NCBI RefSeq assembly: GCF_000010425.1
Contig: NC_008618.1
Location: 1,357,946-1,421,945, forward strand
Reading direction: 5' to 3'
DNA: 64,000 nucleotides
Source of the DNA: Bifidobacterium adolescentis ATCC 15703
GTDB taxonomy: Bacteria; Actinomycetota; Actinomycetes; Actinomycetales; Bifidobacteriaceae
Shown here: positions 10,167-17,872 of the stretch, one piece after another
How the letters are laid out: every line of letters starts with the position of its first letter
Numbering within the stretch: the stretch's first letter is position 1
Position numbers and translations under genes: made by a program
The notes under the pieces: model-generated
Database searches by the model: none
Told to the model about the DNA's origin: nothing
Seen by the model: the letters and a program-made list of their open reading frames with translations, nothing else

Positions 10167-10194
10167 ATTGCGGGCGTAAAGCCGCGCCCGCAAT
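10167..10194 (-). terminator. Hairpin in the mraY-murD spacer
   Basis: Inverted repeat ATTGCGGGCG / CGCCCGCAAT with an 8-base loop, 10-bp perfect arms. It lies between mraY and murD, both minus strand. No T-run follows, so it is more likely an RNA processing, stability or partial attenuation element than a full terminator. Confidence 0.5.
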
Positions 10195-10198
10195 CGTG

Positions 10199-11296
10199 TC
10201 ACAGGCCGGAACGGGCCACCCAATCGCCGTAGAACAGCACCAAGGCGATCAGCACGAACAGCATCTCGATCATCCAGAACCGGACCACGACCTTCACTTC
10301 CGGCCAGCCCTTCAATTCGAAATGATGATGGATCGGGGCCATCTTGAAAACGCGCTTGTGGGTCATCTTGAAGTAGCCGACCTGGATGATGTCGCTCATG
10401 GTCTCGATGACGAACAGACCGCCAAGGATGATCGCCAGGAATTCGGTGTGCGTGGCGATGGACATGGCTGCGAACAGACCACCAAGCGCCAAGGAGCCGG
10501 TGTCTCCCATGAAGATGGAGGCCGGATTGGAGTTGTACCACAGGAAGCCGAAGCAGGCTACGGCCGCGCACGCCGCGATGATGGTCAGGTCAAGAGGATC
10601 GGACACCGCATAGGTGAAGCCTGGATGGTCCGAACCCTTGAGGTGGTAGAACTCCCAGAACGCGATGATCGCATAGCCGATGAAGGCGATCATCGAGGAG
10701 CCGGCGGCCAAGCCGTCAAGACCGTCGGTCAGATTGATGGCGTTGGTCCATGCGGTCATCAGGAAATTCACCCAGATCACGAACAGCACGATGGCCACGA
10801 CACGACCGGCGAATTCAAAGCTGAAGAACGGCTTTTCGATGAAGCTCATGCCGGCCTGGGCGCTGGGGAAGCCGGATTTGGTCGGCAGAATCAGCGCCAG
10901 CACCGCGTATATGGTGGCGAGGATGAACTGTCCGATGAACTTGCCCTTGACGGTCAGTCCCTCGCTCTGCTTCTTGCGGACCTTCGCGAAATCGTCGATG
11001 AATCCCAAGAATCCCATCGACAGCATGGCGAACAGCACCAACACCGCGGACCACGACGGCACCTCTCCCCTGGTGAGGAACCGATACAGTGCCGAGGAGC
11101 ACCAGCCGAGCACCACCGCGAGGTTGATGACCACGCCGCCAAGCGTCGGCGTGCCGCGCTTGACGAGATGCGACTTCGGGCCATCCTGACGGATGTACTG
11201 TCCGTAGTTGAGTTTGTGCACCAACTTAATCAGCAGCGGAGTGCCCACAATCGTCACGACGAGCGACACCATAATGCCGATGATGAGTGAAATCAC
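10199..11296 (-). CDS. mraY: Phospho-N-acetylmuramoyl-pentapeptide transferase MraY
   Basis: 365-residue polytopic enzyme that transfers phospho-MurNAc-pentapeptide to undecaprenyl phosphate, making lipid I in the membrane. The family signatures are present: [17 protein letters not shown] near residue 39, the metal-binding pair FIDDFAK (Asp101/Asp102), [13 protein letters not shown] (188-200) and the late cytoplasmic loop [19 protein letters not shown]. About ten membrane helices are predicted. It lies between murF and murD with a 49-bp gap to murF. Confidence 0.97.
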   Translation of the reverse strand: MISLIIGIMVSLVVTIVGTPLLIKLVHKLNYGQYIRQDGPKSHLVKRGTPTLGGVVINLAVVLGWCSSALYRFLTRGEVPSWSAVLVLFAMLSMGFLGFIDDFAKVRKKQSEGLTVKGKFIGQFILATIYAVLALILPTKSGFPSAQAGMSFIEKPFFSFEFAGRVVAIVLFVIWVNFLMTAWTNAINLTDGLDGLAAGSSMIAFIGYAIIAFWEFYHLKGSDHPGFTYAVSDPLDLTIIAACAAVACFGFLWYNSNPASIFMGDTGSLALGGLFAAMSIATHTEFLAIILGGLFVIETMSDIIQVGYFKMTHKRVFKMAPIHHHFELKGWPEVKVVVRFWMIEMLFVLIALVLFYGDWVARSGL

Positions 11297-11345
11297 CTGA
11301 TCTTCTCCGTTTCAGTCAGCTATGATCGGCACGACGCCGATTCCG

Positions 11346-12830
11346 TCAGTTTTGCGTCCAACGCTCCGCCAGAGCGCTCAATCCGGACGCGTGGGATCCT
11401 TTCAGCAACACCACTGTACCCTCATGGTCGGTCGCAAGCCGGGTGACCATTCGGTCGGCCTGTTCGGCATCATGCGCCCATTGCACCATCGTCGGGTCGG
11501 CGGCAACCGCCTTGCCGCCCTGCGCCATGGCCTCGGCAAGCGCGTCCAACGCCTCGTCGGAAGTACTGCCGACCGTCACAAGCGCGTCCGCACCGCCCTC
11601 GACGGCGTATCTGCCGACGTCCTCATGCAGGCGATGCTCATCCGGTCCGAGCTCCAGCATGGCTCCGAGAACCGCTATTCTGAACGGCTGCTGCTCGGCG
11701 CCGGCATGCCAGCGCGACAGGCCATCGAGTCCGGCCTTCATGGAATCGGGGTTGGCGTTGAACGAATCGTCGATCAGTGTGAACGACGTTTCGGGCTTGG
11801 TGACGGTGGACACCGCCATGCGATGCGGGCTGATGCTCGTCACGTCGGACAGGCCGGAGGCCACAGCGTCAATCGGCATGCCCAACGTCATCGCCACCGT
11901 GGCTGCGGCAAGCGCGTTCATGACGTTGTGCTGTCCGCAGATGCCGAGCGTGACGTTGGCGTGCCGGCCTGTCTTGTCTTCCAGTACGAATGACGGATGG
12001 TCGAGATCGTCGCAGCGCACGTCGAGCGCGGTCGTGTCCAGTTGCGCGTCTTCTTTCTGCGGCAGGCCGAACCACAGCACATCGGCCGGAGCGATGGCGC
12101 TCATCGCGGCCACATGTTCGTCGTTGGCGTTGAGGATGGTCAGGCCGCCCGGCACCAGTCCGCGTACGATTTCCGATTTGGCTTGGGCGATGCGTTCCGC
12201 AGAGCCGAATTCTCCCAGATGCGCCACGCCCACCTTGAGCACCACGGCGATGTCCGGCGGAACCAGGGAGGTGAGGTTGGCGATTTCGCCCACGTGATTG
12301 GCGCCCATTTCCGCCACCAGGAAACGCGTGCCGGCGTTCACCTTGAGCGACGTCAGCGGCAGGCCGATCTCATTGTTGAACGATCCGACCGGAGCGACGG
12401 TGTCGCCCATTTTGGACAGCAGCGATTTGAGCAGATCCTTGGTGGTGGTTTTGCCGACAGAACCGGTGATGCCGATGACGGTGAACGGCGATTCCAGCGC
12501 GCGCCGACGCTCGATATTATGCTTGGCGAGCGCTCCCAACGCCTTGACGGTGTTTTCTACGACGATCTGCGGCACCTGCGCGCCCGCGATTTCGTGGTCG
12601 ACCAGTGCGGCCACAGCCCCCTGCGCGCCGACCTTCGGCACGAAATCATGACCGTCGACGCGTTCGCCGGCAATCGCCACGAAAACGGATCCCGGCACGA
12701 TCTGGCGCGAATCCGTGAAGGCGCTGATGGCCACCGGTTCGTCGGTCGGCACGGTCGTCGGCATCAACCGTCCATCAACCGCCTGCGCGATCTCCGTCAG
12801 GCTCATCGGCATCATGGTCGGGCTGCTCAC
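11346..12830 (-). CDS. murF: UDP-MurNAc-tripeptide--D-alanyl-D-alanine ligase MurF
   Basis: 494-residue Mur ligase that adds D-Ala-D-Ala to complete the pentapeptide. The N-terminal domain reads ISAFTDSRQIVPGSVFVAIAGERVDGHDF. The P-loop GITGSVGKTTTKD lies at about 120-132. The central domain has VAEMGANHVGEI and VLKVGVAHLGEFGS, and the C-terminal domain has LIDDSFNANPDSMKAGLD. All ATP and metal residues are intact, in contrast to the MurE-like gene immediately upstream. It overlaps nothing; a 60-bp spacer with a hairpin separates it from that gene. Confidence 0.96.
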   Translation of the reverse strand: MSSPTMMPMSLTEIAQAVDGRLMPTTVPTDEPVAISAFTDSRQIVPGSVFVAIAGERVDGHDFVPKVGAQGAVAALVDHEIAGAQVPQIVVENTVKALGALAKHNIERRRALESPFTVIGITGSVGKTTTKDLLKSLLSKMGDTVAPVGSFNNEIGLPLTSLKVNAGTRFLVAEMGANHVGEIANLTSLVPPDIAVVLKVGVAHLGEFGSAERIAQAKSEIVRGLVPGGLTILNANDEHVAAMSAIAPADVLWFGLPQKEDAQLDTTALDVRCDDLDHPSFVLEDKTGRHANVTLGICGQHNVMNALAAATVAMTLGMPIDAVASGLSDVTSISPHRMAVSTVTKPETSFTLIDDSFNANPDSMKAGLDGLSRWHAGAEQQPFRIAVLGAMLELGPDEHRLHEDVGRYAVEGGADALVTVGSTSDEALDALAEAMAQGGKAVAADPTMVQWAHDAEQADRMVTRLATDHEGTVVLLKGSHASGLSALAERWTQN

Positions 12831-12865
12831 TGTCGTTACTCCTCTAATGGTTGGGTTTGTGTTTG

Positions 12866-12890
12866 ACGTGGAGAATGTTTCGTTCCACGT
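12866..12890 (-). terminator. Hairpin directly after the MurE-like stop codon
   Basis: ACGTGGA and TCCACGT form a 7-bp stem with an 11-base loop, immediately after the TAA of the MurE-like gene and before murF. No T-tract follows, so it may attenuate or protect the message rather than end it. Confidence 0.4.
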
Positions 12891-13769
12891 TTAGTTCAGG
12901 TCACGCGAGACGCGTAACGCGCTTTTGATGTTGGCTTTCCTCACGCCGGCGGCCAGCACCATGGCGATGGACAGGGACAGCGAACGGCTGTCCGTCTGGC
13001 CGTATGCCGTCGCGGCCTGCGCCGCAAGCAGGTCGGATTCCTGGGTTCGTCCCGCGATGCGGGTCTGTTTGCCGACCGCGCATCCGAATTTTGCGACGAG
13101 TTTCGCAACCTCGGCATCGCTCAAACCATTGTCATCGCAGGCAAGCACATCGACGCTGACCGATTGCAACGCGTCCTCACGCAGGGTCTCTTCATCCAAC
13201 GCGAGGATCACAGCGGCTGCGCCGTCTTCGGCGCACACCGCCATGGTACGTTGCACATCGATGGCCGACAGAGGATATTCCAGATTGAGGAAGCGTTCCA
13301 ATGACTGTGAATCGGACGAGCTGATCACGCCGACGGGGTTGCCCAGCATGTGCAGGAAATCCGCGAGGTTCCTCACTTCGGATTCCACGATCTCCCTGTT
13401 CTTCCCCGTGATGGCGAACACGGCCAATGCGTCGGACGGATTGCCGGCCATGTCGCTCACCAGTTTGCCGAGCTGTCCCATGGTGGGTTCGGCGTAGATG
13501 AGCGGAATCTGGATGTCGTCGGTTTGACCGCGCAGCGCATGGGGCACGATCGCGCCATATGCTCCCTGCTCCTGAGCCTGCGACAACTGGTGCACGTCCA
13601 CATCGGCGGACGGGACGAACAGTGCGCCGGGACGCACCGATTCGACATCATCCGCGATGGAAGTGATCGTCACTTCAGCCGCCGACGTCGGATCAAGATC
13701 GAAACCGTATCGGCTGGCAAGCAGCCCTAAAGTCATTCGTCTGTTCATGGATTCGCTGACCGCGCTCAC
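12891..13769 (-). CDS. Degenerate MurE-like protein in the murE slot of the dcw cluster
   Basis: 292-residue protein encoded between ftsI and murF, exactly where murE lies in other bacteria. The first 120 residues follow the MurE/MurF N-terminal domain: ITSIADDVESVRPGALFVPSADVDVHQ, AYGAIVPHAL, and LGKLVSDMAGNPSDALAVFAITG. Where a Mur ligase has GTNGKTT it reads GKNREIV (about residues 122-128), so the ATP phosphate loop is gone. The remaining 165 residues keep a loose central-domain pattern, but the C-terminal ligase domain with its substrate signature is missing; real MurE enzymes are about 480-520 residues. It probably cannot ligate. It could be a structural or regulatory pseudo-enzyme or a decaying paralogue. 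A catalytic murE would have to be elsewhere in the genome (inference). Confidence 0.75.
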   Translation of the reverse strand: MSAVSESMNRRMTLGLLASRYGFDLDPTSAAEVTITSIADDVESVRPGALFVPSADVDVHQLSQAQEQGAYGAIVPHALRGQTDDIQIPLIYAEPTMGQLGKLVSDMAGNPSDALAVFAITGKNREIVESEVRNLADFLHMLGNPVGVISSSDSQSLERFLNLEYPLSAIDVQRTMAVCAEDGAAAVILALDEETLREDALQSVSVDVLACDDNGLSDAEVAKLVAKFGCAVGKQTRIAGRTQESDLLAAQAATAYGQTDSRSLSLSIAMVLAAGVRKANIKSALRVSRDLN

Positions 13770-13803
13770 CTTTCCGCCCCTCCGTGTCTGAATACGTATT
13801 CGC

Positions 13804-15606
13804 TCACCAATTCACCGGAATAGCATCCGTGCGAGGTGAAGACGCCGGCACTTCATACTTCTGCATAAGGAATTCACCAATCTCCGCGGTGACAGGACCC
13901 GCCGTCAAACCGCCGAAGCTGCCTTGGGGGTCTTTGAGCACCACGGTGATGACGAAGCGTGGATTATCCGCGGGAATGATCGTCGAGTAATCGCTGATGA
14001 TCGAGGTCAGTTGGCCGTTCGCTCCGGCGACTTCTGCTGTGCCTGATTTCGCCGCCATACGATAGCCGTCGACCTTCACGAAAGTGTTGTAGTGTTCAGC
14101 GGACGATTCCATGGCGTTGAGCATCTGGCTCGCCACGGATTCGTCGATGACGCGTGTCGCCTCGCCCTTGGACTGCTGCTCTTCGACATGCCCCGCGGTG
14201 TCGGTGATGGACTTGATGATGCGTTGCGGCTTTTTGACGCCCTTGTTGGCTATCACCGAAATCGCGTTGGTCAGCTGCATGACGTTCACCGTGTACCCTT
14301 GACCGAACAGCACGGTGTTGCGGGTTCGCCTGTCCCAGCTATCCGAGGGGTGCAGCACGCCTTCGGATTCGCCTGGCAGGTTCAGTCCTGTGGCCTGTCC
14401 GATACCGAATTTGCTGATGAAGTTGTACCGCTGCTCGTTGGTCATCTTGTCTCCGGCAATGACCATGCCAACGTTCGACGACTGTTCGAGGATGCCGGCG
14501 AGCGTCCAATGTTCGTTGCCATGGTCCACCGCGTCCTTATAGGTCTGTCCTTCCACGGTCACCGTGTTCGGTACCGTGAATTTGTCATCGATCTTGTGCA
14601 ATCCCAGTTGCAGCATGCCCGACATGGCCAGCACCTTGCCGATGGAGCCAGGTTCGAAGGTCTCGCTCACCGCCCGGGAGGCGCCCATCTTCGCCTGGTC
14701 GCTTCCGGCCTCGGTCGTATCGCTGTCCGCCAAAGCGAGGATGTCGCCCGACTGCACGTCCTGGACCATGGCGATGCCCCAAGCGGAATGGTATTTGTTT
14801 TCGCTGTCGCTCAGCACTTTCTCGGTGTACCATTGCACATCCCGGTCGATGGTGAGGGTGACGTCGGATCCGTTGACCGCGTCTTTAGATTCGGTCATGG
14901 TTCCGGGGATTTCGACGCCGCTGTTGCCCTGTTGGTACACCTGGTAGCCGTCACGGCCCGTCAATGTCTTGTTTTCCATCTGCTCGATGCCGGCCACGCC
15001 CTTGCCGTCGGCGTCGACACCACCCAATAGCGAGCCCATCAAAGTGCCGTTGGAGTACAGACGTTCGTTGCTTAATTCCGCGTAGACGATGCCGCCGAGG
15101 TTCAGCTTGGAGATTTTACGCTTGACCGCAGGCGTCACGTCCTTCTTCAATACCACGTATTGCCCGCTGATCGACAGTTTGGCGCCCAGTTCCGTGGCGT
15201 CCATGCCCAATACGGGGGCCAGCAGACGAGCCACGGCTGCGGCTCCCGTCACGCCGACCGGCTTGCCGTTGATCTGGTGGCAGTTGCTGCCGGTCTGTTT
15301 GGTGCAGGTGGTCGGTATGAACGCCTGCGCCTGTTCGGGGTTGCCGATGATGGTGTAGCGTTCGACGCTTTGCGCGAGAATCGCGCCATTGGTATCCATG
15401 ATCTTGCCGCGTCGAGCCTTCAACGTCACGGTGGTGGTACGGCTTTGCGCCGCGGCCTGCGCCATGCCTTTGCCGTTGACCAGTTGAATATTGGCAAGTT
15501 GGATAAGGCAGGTGGTGCCCATCAGCGCCAGAACGACGCCGATGGCCATGGTTTTCGTCAACAGGTTCTTGTGGAAGAACGTGTAGATCCTGCGGATAGG
15601 GTTCAC
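13804..15606 (-). CDS. ftsI: Septal peptidoglycan transpeptidase FtsI (class B PBP)
   Basis: 600-residue class B penicillin-binding protein that cross-links septal peptidoglycan with FtsW. One membrane anchor (about residues 17-40) is followed by the PBP dimerisation domain starting RRGKIMDTNGAILAQS. The transpeptidase domain has the SxxK motif at Ser321 (FEPGSIGKV), SSN at 376-378 (EQSSNVG) and KSGTAE at 520-525. All three active-site motifs are intact. Its start overlaps the upstream ftsL-like gene by 4 bp (ATGA). No PASTA domain is seen, so it is FtsI-type rather than a PASTA PBP. Confidence 0.95.
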   Translation of the reverse strand: MNPIRRIYTFFHKNLLTKTMAIGVVLALMGTTCLIQLANIQLVNGKGMAQAAAQSRTTTVTLKARRGKIMDTNGAILAQSVERYTIIGNPEQAQAFIPTTCTKQTGSNCHQINGKPVGVTGAAAVARLLAPVLGMDATELGAKLSISGQYVVLKKDVTPAVKRKISKLNLGGIVYAELSNERLYSNGTLMGSLLGGVDADGKGVAGIEQMENKTLTGRDGYQVYQQGNSGVEIPGTMTESKDAVNGSDVTLTIDRDVQWYTEKVLSDSENKYHSAWGIAMVQDVQSGDILALADSDTTEAGSDQAKMGASRAVSETFEPGSIGKVLAMSGMLQLGLHKIDDKFTVPNTVTVEGQTYKDAVDHGNEHWTLAGILEQSSNVGMVIAGDKMTNEQRYNFISKFGIGQATGLNLPGESEGVLHPSDSWDRRTRNTVLFGQGYTVNVMQLTNAISVIANKGVKKPQRIIKSITDTAGHVEEQQSKGEATRVIDESVASQMLNAMESSAEHYNTFVKVDGYRMAAKSGTAEVAGANGQLTSIISDYSTIIPADNPRFVITVVLKDPQGSFGGLTAGPVTAEIGEFLMQKYEVPASSPRTDAIPVNW

Positions 15607-16064
15607 CGGGTCTTGTCTCCACTTGCGTTTGCCTGATAGCCGTTCAGATCGATGGTCAATGCGCCTTTCTGCGGGACCATGCCCATCTCTTCGGCCTTGC
15701 TCGGCAATGAGGCGTCAAGTTCGTCGAGCTTGGCCTGATCGTCCTCGACGTCCTGGGTCAGCTGGGTGATATGCGTTTCGATTTGGCTCGCCTCGAAGGA
15801 ATTCTGCACCATTTGGGTGCGCAGCATCAGCGAGCCCAGCAGGCATACGCCAAGGAACACCGCGGCGATGACCAGGTGCAGCAGCGGCGTGCTGCGGGTC
15901 CGCGTCCATGTGATGAGTTGTTCGAAGCCGTGACGGATGCCGTTGCCTTCGACTCTGGTCCCTTTGATGACGTGCAGTTCGGGACGCGTGGTGCCGATGG
16001 TCTCGGTCTGGCTTTTGCGGCCGGCCGGAGCCGCATTCGAAGCGATCGTTCTTGGTGCCGCCAC
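15603..16064 (-). CDS. FtsL-like bitopic septum protein
   Basis: 153-residue protein between rsmH and ftsI, the usual position of ftsL. A basic cytoplasmic tail of about 60 residues precedes one membrane helix (LLHLVIAAVFLGVCLLGSLML, about 61-81). A short coiled-coil segment follows (MVQNSFEASQIETHITQLTQDVEDDQAKLDEL), then a conserved EEMGMVPQ element characteristic of FtsL/FtsB-like septum proteins. It probably helps FtsQ and FtsB to activate FtsW/FtsI. Sequence conservation of FtsL is low, so the assignment rests on topology and gene order. It overlaps ftsI by 4 bp and starts one base after rsmH ends. Confidence 0.75.
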   Translation of the reverse strand: MAAPRTIASNAAPAGRKSQTETIGTTRPELHVIKGTRVEGNGIRHGFEQLITWTRTRSTPLLHLVIAAVFLGVCLLGSLMLRTQMVQNSFEASQIETHITQLTQDVEDDQAKLDELDASLPSKAEEMGMVPQKGALTIDLNGYQANASGDKTR

Positions 16065-16065
16065 T

Positions 16066-17097
16066 TCAGTCCCTTCTTCCTTGTCTGGTCATGCTTGCGT
16101 AATCCGCGCCTTGGTCGAACCGTTTGCGCCATCGTGCGGGAATCGGTCTGGTCAATTCCACCGCGCGCAATCTGACGGACGCCGATCGTGGATTGTTGGC
16201 GATTTCCTCCGCGTCCGCCTTGATGGCGCCGCGGGTCAGTTCCTTGAAGAACGGCATCATGTCGGGCGGCACCACGGGCATATCCGCCGGAGCGTCGACC
16301 TTAAGCCCTTGGTTCATGAAGGCTTTGACGGTTTTGTCTTCCAACGAGTGGTACGACTCCACCACCAGACGTCCTCCCACGGCAAGGTGGTTGGCGATTT
16401 GCGGCAGCGTGCCGGCAAGCTTGTCCAGTTCGCCGTTGACTTCGATGCGCAGCGCCTGGAAGACGCGTTTCGCGGGGTTGCCGGCGGGACGGTGGGCCTG
16501 CGGCACGACCTCGTCCACCAAACGATTGAGCTGGCCCGACGTGGTCAGCGGCTCGGTTTCACGCCGGCGTACGATTTCCCGTGCGATCTGCTTGGAGAAC
16601 CGCTCCTCGCCGTATGCGCGGAAGATACGCACCAAATCGGCGAACGAATATTCGGCGAGCACCTGCTCCGCGGTCAGGGGCTGCGTCACGTCCATACGCA
16701 TGTCGAGCGGCGCGTCATGGGAATAGGAGAAGCCACGTTCCGTCTCATCGATCTGCAGGCTGGACAATCCGAGGTCCATGAACACCGCGTTGACCTTGTC
16801 GACGCCTTGGTCGGAAAGCACTTGGGAGAAGTCGTCGAATGCCGCGTGCACGGGCGTGAAACGGTCGGCAAGGCCTTCCATTTCCATGCGTTTCGTGGCG
16901 AGCGCGAGCGCCTCGGTGTCCCGGTCGATGCCGATCAGGCGGGCGTTGGGGCTTGCTTTGAGGAACGCTGTGGAATGCCCGGCGAGGCCGAGGGTGCAAT
17001 CCACCGCGATCGAGCCGGGCTTCGCCAATGCCGGTGCCACCAAGTCCACGCAATCGCGGAGCAGCACCGGCTGATGAATCGTCGTCACGTCTGTCAT
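16066..17097 (-). CDS. rsmH: 16S rRNA (cytosine1402-N4)-methyltransferase RsmH
   Basis: 343-residue SAM-dependent methyltransferase modifying 16S rRNA C1402 near the P site. The family start HQPVLLRDCVDLVAP is followed by the SAM loop VDCTLGLAGHSTAFL. Later come LIGIDRDTEALALA, VFMDLGLSSLQIDETERGFSYSHDAPLDMRMD, and the C-terminal VVESYHSLEDKTVK. Length and motifs are standard. Its ATG overlaps the mraZ stop by one base (TAATG), so the two genes are translationally coupled. Confidence 0.97.
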   Translation of the reverse strand: MTDVTTIHQPVLLRDCVDLVAPALAKPGSIAVDCTLGLAGHSTAFLKASPNARLIGIDRDTEALALATKRMEMEGLADRFTPVHAAFDDFSQVLSDQGVDKVNAVFMDLGLSSLQIDETERGFSYSHDAPLDMRMDVTQPLTAEQVLAEYSFADLVRIFRAYGEERFSKQIAREIVRRRETEPLTTSGQLNRLVDEVVPQAHRPAGNPAKRVFQALRIEVNGELDKLAGTLPQIANHLAVGGRLVVESYHSLEDKTVKAFMNQGLKVDAPADMPVVPPDMMPFFKELTRGAIKADAEEIANNPRSASVRLRAVELTRPIPARWRKRFDQGADYASMTRQGRRD

Positions 17098-17612
17098 TAG
17101 AACTCCATCGCCGGCAATACGTCATCGGCAATGTCGGAATATCCTTGTTCCTTGTCGGCCAAGTAATCCTCCCATGCCTGTCTGTTCCAAATCTCGGCCC
17201 GGGTTCCCACGCCGATCACCACAATGTCGCTGCCCAGATTCGCGTAATCGCGGAGCATCTGCGGCACAAGCACGCGTCCCTGCTTGTCTGGTTCCTGGTC
17301 GACCGCGCCGGAAAGGAACACACGCAGGTAGTCGCGTGCCGCCTTGTTTCCCATGGACGTGCGTTGGATCTGCACCGCGATCCGTCTGAATTCCGATTGC
17401 GGCAGCAGGTAGACGCATCGTTCCTGGCCTCTTGCCATCACCATGCCGGAGCCCAGTTGGCTGCGGAACTTCGCAGGCAATGCCATACGTCCTTTGGCGT
17501 CGATTTTCGGAGTGTAGGTGCCCAGCAGCAATGGCGGCAAGCCCGCCATCATGCCGCCGGATTGAGCCGGGTCATCGTCGGAGACGGGTTCTGCTCCAAT
17601 GTCATGGACCAT
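17097..17612 (-). CDS. mraZ: Transcriptional regulator MraZ
   Basis: 171-residue AbrB/SpoVT-like DNA-binding protein, first gene of the dcw operon. Two swapped-hairpin repeats are visible: TPKIDAKGRMALPAKFRSQL (about residues 33-52) and DKQGRVLVPQMLRDYA. MraZ forms a ring that binds repeated G-rich boxes upstream of its own gene and usually represses dcw transcription. A matching box array lies upstream at 17663-17698. AAGGAGGTG lies five bases before the chosen ATG at 17612, supporting this start even though it leaves a 20-residue N-terminal extension. Confidence 0.95.
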   Translation of the reverse strand: MVHDIGAEPVSDDDPAQSGGMMAGLPPLLLGTYTPKIDAKGRMALPAKFRSQLGSGMVMARGQERCVYLLPQSEFRRIAVQIQRTSMGNKAARDYLRVFLSGAVDQEPDKQGRVLVPQMLRDYANLGSDIVVIGVGTRAEIWNRQAWEDYLADKEQGYSDIADDVLPAMEF

Positions 17613-17662
17613 TACCGCACCTCCTTTTTGCCCACACTCGGCCCACCAATCCGAGACACTTT

Positions 17663-17698
17663 CCCCACTCTACCCCACCGCTCACCATTTTTCCCCAC
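17663..17698 (-). promoter_or_regulatory. MraZ-type operator array upstream of mraZ
   Basis: On the minus strand GTGGGG occurs at 17698-17693, 17678-17673 and 17668-17663, with a degenerate copy (ATGGTG) at 17688-17683. The four sites are spaced exactly 10 bp, one helical turn. This matches the known MraZ operator architecture of three or more TGGG boxes with 5-6-bp spacers. Two more GTGGGC copies at 17646-17641 and 17635-17630 lie nearer the start codon. The core promoter itself was not identified with confidence. Confidence 0.8.
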
Positions 17699-17872
17699 GA
17701 AAAAGCAAAAATGCCTCAAAATATTGTCGATTTCTCCCCATATTTGAGATTGCGCGTCCGCACCGTACAGTTCCGGCGTTGTCAGCCCATCGCGATTCGC
17801 CGCGGCCAATCGCCGCTCGTAGAAGCCTTGGGGTACATTAGAGTGCCTTAAGTTTTTGATGAAGGGACAGCA

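Noticed and set aside
8398-10179. 593-codon plus-strand frame opposite murD
   Set aside because: Antisense shadow of an intact Mur ligase.
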